Positions 1 to 11,000 of a DNA stretch of 64,000 bases are shown one piece after another. A program made the position numbers and the translations under genes. Numbering within the stretch: position 1 is the first letter of the stretch; each line of letters begins with the position of its first letter. The stretch is taken from NCBI GenBank assembly GCA_011800805.1, contig MPNW01000132.1, positions 120,402-184,401 on the forward strand, written 5' to 3'. Below the pieces are notes generated by a model. That model ran no database searches. It saw only the letters and a list, made by a program, of their open reading frames with translations, and was not told where the DNA came from. This stretch comes from Hirudo medicinalis. Taxonomy: Eukaryota > Annelida > Clitellata > Hirudinida > Hirudinidae.

Positions 1-245
1 GCCCAGCGCACTCTCTTGAGGTACGCCACTGATCACATATCCATTGTTGGACATTTGAACGTTCACCTTGACGGCGTGAGTTCTATTCGACAGGAACGCC
101 CTTAGCCATGAAACAAGTTGTCCGAAATGCCGTAAGCCAGAAGTTTTGTCAGTAATTTTTGGTGAGACAATGAGTCAAAGGCATTTTAAAATCAAGGTAT
201 ATGATGTCAGTGCCCTGGACAGTTGCATTGACGTTAAGCAGTTAT
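1..245 (-). mobile_element. LINE reverse-transcriptase fragment (jockey/CR1-like), decayed
   Basis: Reading the minus strand, the block carries RT core motifs: a degraded form of the D-x-x-K-AFD box (DIIYLDF followed by PLTHCL in place of KAFDSLSH), then a stretch like HQKLL..LLAYGISDNLF, and the GVPQ-S-LG motif near the left edge (GVPQESALG). Frameshifts and at least one stop interrupt it. The block runs off the left edge, so the rest of the element is not visible. I infer a dead LINE copy; the clade is uncertain. Confidence 0.7.
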
Positions 246-1009
246 TAGTGCACTCAATTAGGTAGATGCACGTTGACCTCATATTCAAGAGTTATAAGGT
301 TGTTTGTCTGCTTAAAATTAATCATTTTAAAAAAATGTAAAGATGTTTTATTGTGCAATTTATTTGCCTTTTTATTTGCCTACCACATTGAGGCATATTC
401 CTAGGTTGTTTAATGCTTCTTTAAAAACAAGAATAAAATTCCTCCTTGAATTATGTACGATCGATTGATTGATTTTTTATTGAATTATTTAATTTTTATT
501 ATTTTTTAACATTTATTTATTAGTTTGTATTTCATCATAGTTAGTGAAGTTATATTTTGGAAGTTATTTGAAGAGAAAGACCTCATGAGAGGTGAAATTG
601 AGGATGTCACGCTGTTTATTAGTTACTTAAACCACTATAAATTAATGTTATGTTATGTTACGTCATGTTAAGCAAATACAAGTTAAATGATTTTAAAAAA
701 TTATTTCGAATAAATTAATTTAAACTATAAATTATTTGATCATAAAATAAAAAGAAACTTCGTCATGATTACAGAAAAGCTTTGAATGAGTTATTTAAAA
801 GAGAACTTATTATGTTTGATATTCACATTTCATAAGTCGCTAACACGGATGATCCAATCCTGTAAGGAACTAATTATACATCGGTTCTGTTATAACATCG
901 CAGTTGTATGTCTGTCCACAACAGGTTCAGCAAACATTTTGGGGTCAACAACAACAGTTTCAGACTTGGTCCAACGCCTGAAAATTAAAAATTAAACAAA
1001 CTAAATATG
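246..1009. other. AT-rich intergenic stretch
   Basis: No coding exon or RNA gene is recognisable. It contains short homopolymer and TTTATT-type runs. A 69-codon open frame at 786-995 has no coding character. Confidence 0.6.
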
Positions 1010-1129
1010 TAATTTATAAATAGAACAGGTATTACGTAATTTATAAATAGGACTGGTAATATGTAATTTATAAATAGAACAGGTATTACGTAATTTATAA
1101 ATAGGACTGGTAATATGTAATTTATAAGT
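1010..1129. repeat. 27-bp tandem repeat with 54-bp higher-order period
   Basis: Four 27-bp units start at 1010, 1037, 1064 and 1091, followed by a partial unit. All begin TAATTTATAAATAG. Two versions alternate strictly: one continues AACAGGTATTACG and the other GACTGGTAATATG. The present array therefore most likely grew by duplication of a 54-bp dimer. Confidence 0.9.
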
Positions 1130-1556
1130 AATACACGTTGAAGATGGATGCAAGTGGCTGAATTCGTCGGAATGGAGTTTTAATGTAAAATGTGTGATTT
1201 GCATTCAATAGAAAATGTAAGGAATATTAAATGTAGGACCAAATAAAATCTGAACTGCCTTTGAAAATAAAACATTATTCAATATTCAACATGAGCTTTG
1301 GAATTTTGAAGCTTTGGAAGCTGAAATTTTCAGCAATTAAATAAAACGTCATTTACAAGCAACGTGTAAAATTTCCTTTCATGTGGTGAACGTTTTTTGT
1401 AAATTATGCAAATGAACGATTTTTGGCCTAGAAATATTATTAAGACAGCTTCCGTTTTGGGCTCATTTCATCAATTTAAAGGTCTTGTTGGAAAGATGAA
1501 ACATTAAATTGTCATGAAGAAAGCTATATAAAGGGATATGCCATTCATAACATTCT

Positions 1557-1614
1557 AAAGTCCAAATCATCTTAGTTATGCAACGGACTTTAATCAAATA
1601 AATAAATAAATAAA
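1557..1614 (+). mobile_element. Tail-only retrotransposon insertion (58 bp) with 11-bp target duplication
   Basis: The direct repeat CATAACATTCT occurs at 1546-1556 and at 1615-1625. Between them lies only a short block: AAAGTCCAAATCATC, then TTAGTTATGCAACGGACTTT, then a run of AAAT repeats. The same block recurs at 48411-48464 with a different flanking duplication. A diverged relative lies on the minus strand at 56385-56437. This is the structure expected of target-primed reverse transcription that stopped after copying only the 3' tail of a SINE or LINE. Confidence 0.85.
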
Positions 1615-1639
1615 CATAACATTCTTTTGCATTCACTTC

Positions 1640-2860
1640 ATCATGGGCAAGAAAGCGGGCTTGACAGAAGAGGACAAATTGTGGCCTTCAGGAAGGCAAA
1701 CTATTCAAAACGAAAGAGTGCTAAGGAATTGAATAGATCAAGATGTGTCATTAAATGTTTTTTTTAGATGATCCAAACTCATATGGGAAGAAGTATATGG
1801 GCGTAAGACGGAAAAAACTTTCGAAACAGCGTCAGGGAGGCTTCACGAGGAGAATATTCGAGAATATTCTTGAAGCAGCTAAAAGACAAGTTGGATTTGG
1901 ATGTCCATGTGAGGACCGTCTGCAGCTATCTTAATTCAAGTGGGCAGCTGAAATACGAAATGAGAAAGCGAGCTCCAGCGTTGAAAACCCAAGGAAAAGA
2001 GATGTGCCAAAGAGATGATTAATTATAATGAAAGGTGGGAACGCATGATTTTCTCAGATGAGAAAAAATTCAACCTAGATGAGCCAGATGGTTATAAATA
2101 CTACTGCATGACCTCAGAAAAAAAAGTTTTTTTTAGCAGGAAACGTGGAAGAGGTTTTGTAATGGTCTGGGGAGGAATTTCAGCATTTAGGAAGACTGAG
2201 CTGGTACTTTTGAAAGGAAGGCAGGACTCTCAGAAATACATCCAAATGCTCAATGATCATCTCCTTCCTTTTCTTGAAACAAAATAACATGAATTTCAGC
2301 AAGATAACTTTCCAATTCATGTTTCAAGGGCAACAAGAGCATTTTTCCAGGAGTCCAACTCGCAGGTTATGGAATGGCCTGCATGTTCCCCCGACTTGAA
2401 TCCAATTTAAAATGTCTGGAGTCTTCTTTCAAGATCAGTTTATGACAGTGGACGTCACTATGACTCTGAAAAAGATTTGAAAGAAGCAATTTGGAGCGCC
2501 TGGAAAAAACCTGGATGAAAACATCAAAACACCGATTTCTTCCATGAAAAATAGGTGCGTAGATGTTATTTCCAAGAAAGGAATAACAACAACCTATTGA
2601 AATATTATTTTATTTTATTTTAAATAAATTTGTTTGCCAAAACACTGAAATTTATGATTTTTTTGAGGATTGTCTTAATATTTCTATGCAAAATATTGGT
2701 TATTTATGGAATTTGCGCTTAATTCTTAATCAAAACCGAACAAACGAGCTCTATTCTGTAAGGATATTATTACACATTTCTTCTAAATTTGAGCTTTACA
2801 CGTTAATTTAAACTTAAGTTATTGAAAAAATAGGGTCTCACAACATTTTTTCTAGCACTG
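1640..2860 (+). mobile_element. Tc1-like DNA transposon, decayed transposase
   Basis: Transposase pieces appear in order. An N-terminal helix-turn-helix part ([21 protein letters not shown]) lies around 1670-1730. The catalytic-domain part with FSDEKKFNLDEPDGYKYY and VMVWGGIS lies in an open frame at 2015-2287. A QQDN-PIHVSRATRAFF segment and a WPA-SPDLNPI-like segment follow at about 2295-2420. Stops and frameshifts separate the pieces. The right end reads CTAGCACTG followed by TA at 2861, typical of a Tc1 terminal repeat and TA target. I did not find a matching left repeat. It cannot encode an active enzyme. Confidence 0.85.
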
Positions 2861-2862
2861 TA

Positions 2863-4971
2863 GATTCTTTAGTGTCAGAAAAGTGGTTGAAAGCTGGAAT
2901 AAGCACAATTGGTGGCAGCCAGAACAATGGAAGCATGTAAGATTAGCCTAAATTCTAAAAGACTTAATAAGAACTTGAGGTGAAGTGGTTCTTCCATACA
3001 GGAGACAATCCTTAAGGATCACTAATTTGTTATGTTAAGTTGTATGTGGAGTGTTGATGTTGTTGTCAGGTTCTTCTGTCCAATCGAATTTTGATTCTCT
3101 CTACCGCACAATGTTGTAAACACGAGGCCAACCTTTCTGTTCTAACTTCTCATATCCGTTAAAAGGTATATTTTCCAATATTTTCCACTCGTCAGATGGC
3201 TGTAAAGAGTTTGGTTTCGTTTCCCTGTAATCATCACAGTTAAAAACCTGTGGCGTTGATTTTGTTAAATACATACATATATTAAAATAATTATTTTATG
3301 ACGGACAATGTAATTAGCATTTTGATTTCTTTTTAGTCCACAGTGTTGTCGAGTTTGTTGTTGTCTTTGTTCCCATTAGGTAGTTCGATTGGCTCCGTTG
3401 TCTTTTTTGTTATCCTTCCGAGATGGCAAAATAACTCATATTAGTTTCTCTTCTTGATAAATGGATTTCAACCACACACTACTTTTAGAGTTATACATTA
3501 TTAAATACGTTTTGCCGTAACTTAACTTTTAAAAAACTACAAACCCAAACATTGCTCATCAATAAATTAATTTGTTTCAAAATACTTTCTTAATGGACGT
3601 CAGTTTCATGACAAACGAATGTTTTGAGGCAACAAATTTTGAAGAAATCGCAGGATCACACTTATAAATTTTTAAGAGTTAAAAAGCTTTGACATTAATT
3701 TTGACAAATCATTGCAACCCGTAAATTGATAATTTGAACATTTCGAATTCAATTAAAGTTTTATCGACGTTCATCACAATTATGGAGACTTTATTTCCTG
3801 AATGAAACCTTTTATTAATTCACGTTTCCCGATAAAGCGAATGAAACCAGTGAAACATTAAAATGCCAACGTCAGAATTGTAATCACGAACAGACAAATC
3901 ATAAACATTTGTTGATATAAGAAAATATATTTAGTTTTTTACGATTATAGGAAAAAGTATTGTTTGGTGGTGATGATGATAATGATAAAGCTGACGACAG
4001 TGATGCTGTTGGAGATCACAACAATGACGATTATGATGTCAATGCCTATGGCGATGACGATGGTGAAGACGACCACTGCCGGATTTAGGCATGGTCGGGA
4101 TGTGCCACTGCACAGGGGCCTCCACCAACCAAAGAAACTTTTTTTTGCTTTTCGGGGGGGGGGGGGGCAACAGGACTGGTGTCGAGAGTTGTGGACCTCC
4201 ACCTGGGGGCAAATCGAAGCTGAAGACGAAGACGATGACGACGACGACGATGATGATGATGATAAATTATCAACTTCGGCTTGCAACGCTTCATAATTTA
4301 TTTAAAAATAACCCATTCAATATAAACAACATCACGGATATTCTTTTCAGTTTGCCGAGCTTATATCGTATATATATATATATATCGTTCAACATCTATG
4401 TTTAAAAGTGAATTCCATTCAAATCATTAGATGGTTGCCATGACCACGAAGTTGGCGATGATGAGCGTCGTCATGGAAACCGGCGGCTCATGAACCTCTG
4501 AAAGTCCTAATTGATGTTGGGTCCTAATCTTTCTTCGATGCTATCGAAGCTTCAAGCGAATTTGGGATCGCTCATCCGCTTAGCGCGTCCGCGATAAGGT
4601 ACTTTGTATGAGCAGCATGAGATGAGTAATGCTCTGACAACATCTTATATGACGCACGCATGAACATTGCCAATTTGTTGGAATTATGCCGCTCTAATAA
4701 CGCGTGAAACATAATTGGTTGACTTGCGACTGACTCTTATAAATTACTTTCCAGAATTATGTGCATCGACAGAGATTAAACGTGCAAGGGATTGTTCGTC
4801 TCCAGGCTGAAGTTTAGCAACAAGTCGAAAGCAAAAAGAGAATGAAACCCTTTTACTCCGGAGAGAAATTAAACGATAAATCTGAAATTATCCTCAATTA
4901 ATCTCAAGCTGTCCGAGTAATTTGATTGAAAATCGAACGAATCGCGTTTTTGCTTAGTCACGTGACAAGAT
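2863..4971. other. Upstream region of Meis, no exon recognised
   Basis: No coding exon is recognised in this stretch. It holds GAT/GAC-type microsatellites at 3967-4070 and 4218-4262. A segment at about 4077-4175 (GGATTTAGGCATG, then a run of G) resembles the ends of decayed hAT elements. A TA repeat lies at about 4366-4385. Meis promoter or 5' UTR sequence may lie in the right part, but nothing defines it. Confidence 0.5.
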
Positions 4972-4981
4972 TGATTGACAG
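4972..4981 (+). promoter_or_regulatory. Exact PBX-MEIS composite motif TGATTGACAG
   Basis: TGATTGACAG is the established decameric binding site of PBX-MEIS heterodimers. This copy is about 100 bp upstream of the proposed Meis start codon. A CACGTG E-box lies a few bases before it (about 4960-4965). Autoregulation of Meis is an inference. Confidence 0.5.
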
Positions 4982-5078
4982 ATGTCCTAGAATCTTACAA
5001 CACCCAGTATAAAGACGGCATCCAGCATAAAGACTGCATCCAATATAAGTTGCAAGACTTTCCACTCCTCCATGCGTC

Positions 5079-8000
5079 ATGATGGGCACAAGCACCAGGG
5101 TGAGTTCTAAGTTGAATTCATGCACTCACGAGCTGAATTTCAGGCTCTGATTTACGAGAAGTGAATTACAAGGAGTGAATTTATGTACAACTTATTACCG
5201 AATTGTCGTAATTATTGTGAGATGCTCTGAATTTTAGTTTCTGCTTTAATGACTTCGTTTGCTGCAGTACGAGAGCGAACAACTGCCGATGTTCAGCATG
5301 GACAGTGGCCTTCCTCAGCTCATGTTTGACTCCCACCCTGGATCCTCGAACGACAGACTCCCCAACAACCACTATCCACAAACATCTCCAGGGTATCCTA
5401 ACCACTACCATGGCAACCAGTATTCCTCAACAACCTATATGGCTGCTAGAGATTCCAGTCAGATGAAGAGGGATAAAGATTTGGTTTACGGGTAGGCCGA
5501 CAATGATGATAGTGATGTTGATGATGATGACGATGATGATGATGATGATGATGATGACGATGATGATGATGATGATGATGATGAGTTTGGAGATGCCAGG
5601 ATTTGAAACCTCTGCAGACACCCACTGTTCCCGCTTTTGGCTCTGGTGTTTGAGAAATGCGAACTGTCCACATGCACACCTAGGGACTCAAACAATCCAG
5701 GTAGCGAGGTGTGCTCTTCAGAATCTTTTAACGAAGACGTTCGTGTCTTTGCGAGCCAGGTGAGTTTGTGTTGCTGTGCTGATGGATGTTGTTGTTTTAA
5801 TGTTGCTGTTGTTATTATTGTGAGCATTAATTGTTAGCAATGTAGTTAGCATTGTTGTTGTTGTTGTTTTTGTTGTTGTTCAAATAAGTTGATGACTTCA
5901 CAGGTGAATGCTGAGAAAGCATACTTCTCAGTTAACAGAGAACTCGACAGTTTGGTAATTCCATATCTTTACATTTTACCGTAAATAATTTTATTTCTTG
6001 CAATAAATAAGTTGTTTGAAGTCTGATTGAAATAAATTTGTTCCCATTTCCTCGGTTGATTTTAGTTCGGACAAAATGGAATGAAAACCAGATTTTTGTA
6101 TTGCTTGGTTAATTATTCGTGGAGGGGCGGAATGTTGTTGGCAGAATTTTCAGGTCGGTTGTTTCAGCTGACGAAGAGGAATTCCATCTTTTATTGAATC
6201 ATGTGACTTCTTTCCGACATAAAAGGAGAATTGCGCTGTGATATATTCCTGGTGTGGAATTTTATGTCTTGGTAGCCTTCCAAAAGTCCCGAGGTGATGC
6301 GGTTGATGCAGGTGCGTGTTTGCTTTCTACGTTAGATTCGTGGCCACCGAGTTCAACTCCTCCTGGAAGTCGTGGAATGAACGGGAATTTTGTTGGACTT
6401 CTTGTTAACAGCTCCATTGAGAACTTAATTATGTTCTGCCGTAAACATTTCGCTCCCAGAGGATTTATTGCGTGTTGTCATATCCGACATTCGTAGGTTA
6501 ATGTCGGCACAATGGAGCATTTTATTTAGCCCTTCCTGTCGGACGTTGGCATCATTTGAAGGCGACATTGGGCTCAATAAGTCGCTTAAAAGTGCCAAAT
6601 GCAGACATTTCATCTCTTGAAATATTCAAACCATGCATGCATCGACGCATATTAAATGTGCAAATGCTAAGGAATATAAACTGCTAATGTCAGCTTAATG
6701 GATATTAATAATGCTTATAAATTGCTTGCAAGACTTTCTTCAATGCTTCTCATATCAATCACCATCTTTAAGAATTTCATTCTTTTTATGAGTTACGATA
6801 TTTGGTAATATTTATTTATTTATTTATTTATTAGTTAATTATTTAATTATTTATTTATTTGTTTCTTTATTTAAGCATTTTCCTTGCTAACTTCCTTGAT
6901 ACTTGAAAACAATTATTTGATGATGCAATTTTAAAAAACTTGTGTTTGAAATAAAAAATATTGAAACATAATTTATATTGAAACATAATTTATTATGAAT
7001 ATAATATTGATTATATTCCATTTAGATGATGCAAGCAATTCAAGTCTTAAGATTTCACCTACTCGAATTGGAGAAGGCACGAAATATCCTCTTGTATATT
7101 TTTATTTGATAGTGCTATGAAATACATACTTTAGTATTTGATAGTGCTATGAAATAACTTAAAACAACGCTTGTGCATCGTCGGCAGGTGCACGAGTTGT
7201 GTGACAACTTCTGTCACAGATACATCGGTTGTTTGAAGGGGAAGATGCCCGTGGATCTGGTCATTGAGGAGCAGGACAACTTGAGTTACGTCGACAACAA
7301 GCCACACAGGAGTCCAGCCTCACCAACCTCGTTTCATCACGAACAATCAAACAAGGCTGTTAGTGTCACTTGATATCAGTTACCAACATGTTGATGTTAG
7401 TTGTTCTTCATTAACAACATTAACAACATGTTGATATTAGTTACCAACATGTTGATGTTAATTACCAACATGTTGATATTAATTACCAACATGTTAATAT
7501 TAATTATCAACATGTTCATTCGTCATACGATATGCGTGTGTCATGTTAAATTGAATAGTTGTTTAAGTTGCCGTGGTGAGCGTGTTAGTGTCGATTTTCG
7601 ATTCATTTGTTGTAAGAATTTATTAATATTTTTCGTAAATGGATAATAATTACGCAATAATTATTTTTATGAACAAATTATTATTCTATAATAAGCGTTA
7701 ATATTATTATCAAACATGTTACTGATTAAATGTGTTTAGATTATCATAGCAATAATGATTATTACTGCATAGAAATAGATGTTGAATATGTATATTTCAT
7801 ATTACTGCATAGAAATAGATGTTGAATATGTATATTTCATATTACTGCATAGAAATAGATGTTGAATATGTATATTTCATATTACTGCATAGAAATAGAT
7901 GTTGAATATGTATATTTCATATTAGTCATGAGTCACCCTTTCATTATCAGTTGAATAAGTTGATATTTGCCTTCAGTTTGTAACTCGAAATATTGCTCAA

Positions 8001-11000
8001 ATCGTCTTAAGAAATTTTATAGAATAACATTTACAGGATTAAAAGAATGAATGGATGGATGGGTGGGTGGATGGATGGATGGATGGACGGACGGACGGAC
8101 GGACGGATGGATGGATGGACGGACGGACGGACGGATGCTTGGATGGATGGATGGATGGATGGATGGATGGATGAAAACAGCAAAAAGAGAACATCCGCGA
8201 GTGACATACAAAACAAATTCATACAATGCGTGTTTCGGTCACAAAACCTTGAAAATAATTGCGTCTGTGTTTTTAAAGAAGCGACTTGAAAATGTAAGTG
8301 AAATATTGCCGCTCATATTTTAAGGTTACTATCTGAGCAGGAAATCTTGCTTTGTTGAATTTCTTTGAGTGAGCATTCAACGAGGGACTGGAATTTATTT
8401 TCTGTCCTCCTGAGTCCGCCTAAATAAGTTTTCCTCTTTCTTCTCCTTGAAATTTATGCCTTGTAAAGAATCATCCCCTCACTCCCGTCAGCATCTCTCG
8501 ATTGTTTGAGAAATTAAACAAATCGTCTGCTCATGAATTTGTTTACGTTTGCAGGGAAGGTGTTTTTGAAGGAGGATTAGGTAAATACATCGGTGGCTCT
8601 CGGCGGTCATTTATTTATAAATCTCTCGAGTTGAGCCGAAAGTATTTTATTTCATTTCCCTGTCATTACTCTTGTTTTCTTCTTATTTCTTGAATTTATT
8701 GTACTTTTCCTCACGCCGACATGTCTGCTTAAGGAGATTAATACGACCATTCTATCATCCTGCATCCTGGCCAAAGCCCGGGATATTTCTCTGCTTTCCA
8801 AAAACAACTTATAAGAAGTTCCCGAAATTAAAAGTAATTTCACGTTTACTTTTTCATTTCATTTTCGGATCTTCGTCTTCTCTCGGATTCTTTCTAAACT
8901 CAGTAATTAATAATTATTTATTAAAAACTGACGTTAAATACTTCTTTCATCAAATGTTCCTTTCTTATTCCATTCAACAACTTTAACTTGAGTTAAAACA
9001 TAAACACAAAACTTAAAACATCTTGAAGTAGTGAGGTAATCAAATATATTCCAGTCCTCCACTGAAATGAAATGATTGAATATTTAAATACACAATAAAT
9101 TTAAATACACGCAGAAATAAATGTGGATAATTTGGAACAATTTTTAATCAAATTAGTTGTTGGATATTTTTCATCAACTTTCATTAACTTGAGACTGAGT
9201 TGATTTTATCTGAGGAATATCAACCAATGAACTCCCGCTAAAGAGAAGCAATTCTTTCATTTGTCCATTCCTCCAATCTTTCCGTCTTTTCTCATCCATC
9301 CATCCATCCATCCATCCATCCATCCATCCAATTCATTCGTATATCTGTCCGAAGAAGAATTGTAATAGTTAACTTATGTTTTGAGAAATGTTTTAAATGG
9401 TCAACATGTTAATTTAAATTATCCGAATTTTTTATTATTTTTTATTTCAAACAATTTGAAAAATAACTTTTAATTGAGGCATTAATTATGCATTTGTTCA
9501 GAGGCTCCCTCCGCCTCAGCTACCCTGTAGCAACCCCCCTCAGCCACCCATGATGGTCACCCACTCAATTCATCAGGAGGATGATTCAGCTTTTAGATCC
9601 AGTCCGAGATCGACTTGCACCAATCCAGATGCTCACTTTTACAACACTGGAGAGGATAGCGACTGCGGTCAGTTCGTAATTGTTGATGTCGATTGATTGA
9701 TTGATTGATTGATTGACAGCCATGTGTGACGAATGGTGCTGGCATTTGCGTGACCAGGTGACAAACGACACTAGCATTTGTGTGACCAGGTAAGAAATTG
9801 ATACTGGCACTTGTGTGTCCAAGACAAGCCAGCTTGCACCAGAAGGTGGTAACATCAGACCACCGCATCAGTCGTGGCTTCAAACAAATCATGCGATCAT
9901 CCAACCTCCAAACGCAGCAGAAAATTAATCCCATCGTAGGATGCAGCATAACTTAAGGCATTTACCGTGACGTGCTTGTCAGAACGTCACGGTTGGCTGA
10001 GCGTGAATCGTGTTTTGTTTGAACATTAATTAAAGCTTAGAGGGGCTTAATTGTCAACGAGTAGAAAGGCTTATTGTAATTTGTCCTACTCGAGTTTTAC
10101 ACCCTACTGAGTAACTGAAATGATTTATTGCTTACTTCACTTTAAAATTCTCTGCTGGTCCTTTGAAGAGGAAATTCTTCAATTAAATCCTTTCCTTCAA
10201 TTAGCAGTCGGAGGGACACGCGCATTCCGATTGTCCGCTTCCATGAAAGTTTTCCACTTCGAGGCCATAAATCTTCTTCAACGCCATCTTGTTCAGCCAC
10301 ATTGAATCCTCGCACATTATTTCAAATTGGAGACAATTTAACCTCCAAACAATGAAGAACACACGACTGTTTTGACGAAACAGTTTTTTTTTAAAGGCCT
10401 TTGTTTTGATGAGTCATTCAGTCCGCGACCCGCTTGTTCATTCATTCATTCATTCCTTAAGTTAATTAATTAATTTATTCATTTATTCATCCTCCTAACC
10501 TTCCATCCATCCGTCCATGTCTTCACTCGTAACAATGGCATGAATCCGATTCATGAATTAACAGCCGCTTGTTATTCTTAAAGGAAATTTAGCTCATCCT
10601 CGTTAAGATCTCAGAGCAGATAAATTTTCTGTGGATGCTTCGTCTGACTGCAACTTATCTCAAGCATCTTGAAGATAGGAGGCCAATTAATCATGGGGAT
10701 TATTTTGTTGATTAGCCTTCTCTTTATGGGATGAAATCTCTGCCGGGAATGTATTACGTGTTGATACTTGTTATCTTCTCTCCTTGTCAACTCCTTATGT
10801 CATCCTTATGTTGACACTTTCTTGAAATATAAGCTGACCGATTTATTGAAAATAATGTATAACATGGATAATAATAATAGTAATAATAGTTGCTAATATA
10901 ATTGTGGAAGAAAGGTGTTATCTTTATTGCTTACTACTTGCACACGAGAGGAGCTCAAATTGTTGGAGAAGAAATGTGATTCATTGTCCTGTGAAAGCAC

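Noticed and set aside
3945..4405. Overlapping open frames rich in Ser, Asp or Met on both strands
   Set aside because: They are translations of the GAT/GAC microsatellites and a G run; composition is set by the repeat.
5427..5827. Poly-Ser, poly-His and poly-Ile frames on the minus strand
   Set aside because: They read the microsatellite in Meis intron 2 and the antisense of Meis exons 2 and 3.
6254..6496. 80-codon frame in Meis intron 4 as an alternative exon
   Set aside because: No homology to Meis, and the flanking exons already join in frame across the conserved domain.
7761..7920. CRISPR-like direct repeats
   Set aside because: The copies are contiguous with no spacers, and the context is an animal intron; it is a simple tandem repeat.
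9586..9949. Minus-strand frames of 89 and 118 codons
   Set aside because: They overlap Meis exon 7 and its flanking GATT repeat in antisense; the plus-strand exon has phase-matched splice sites and family context.
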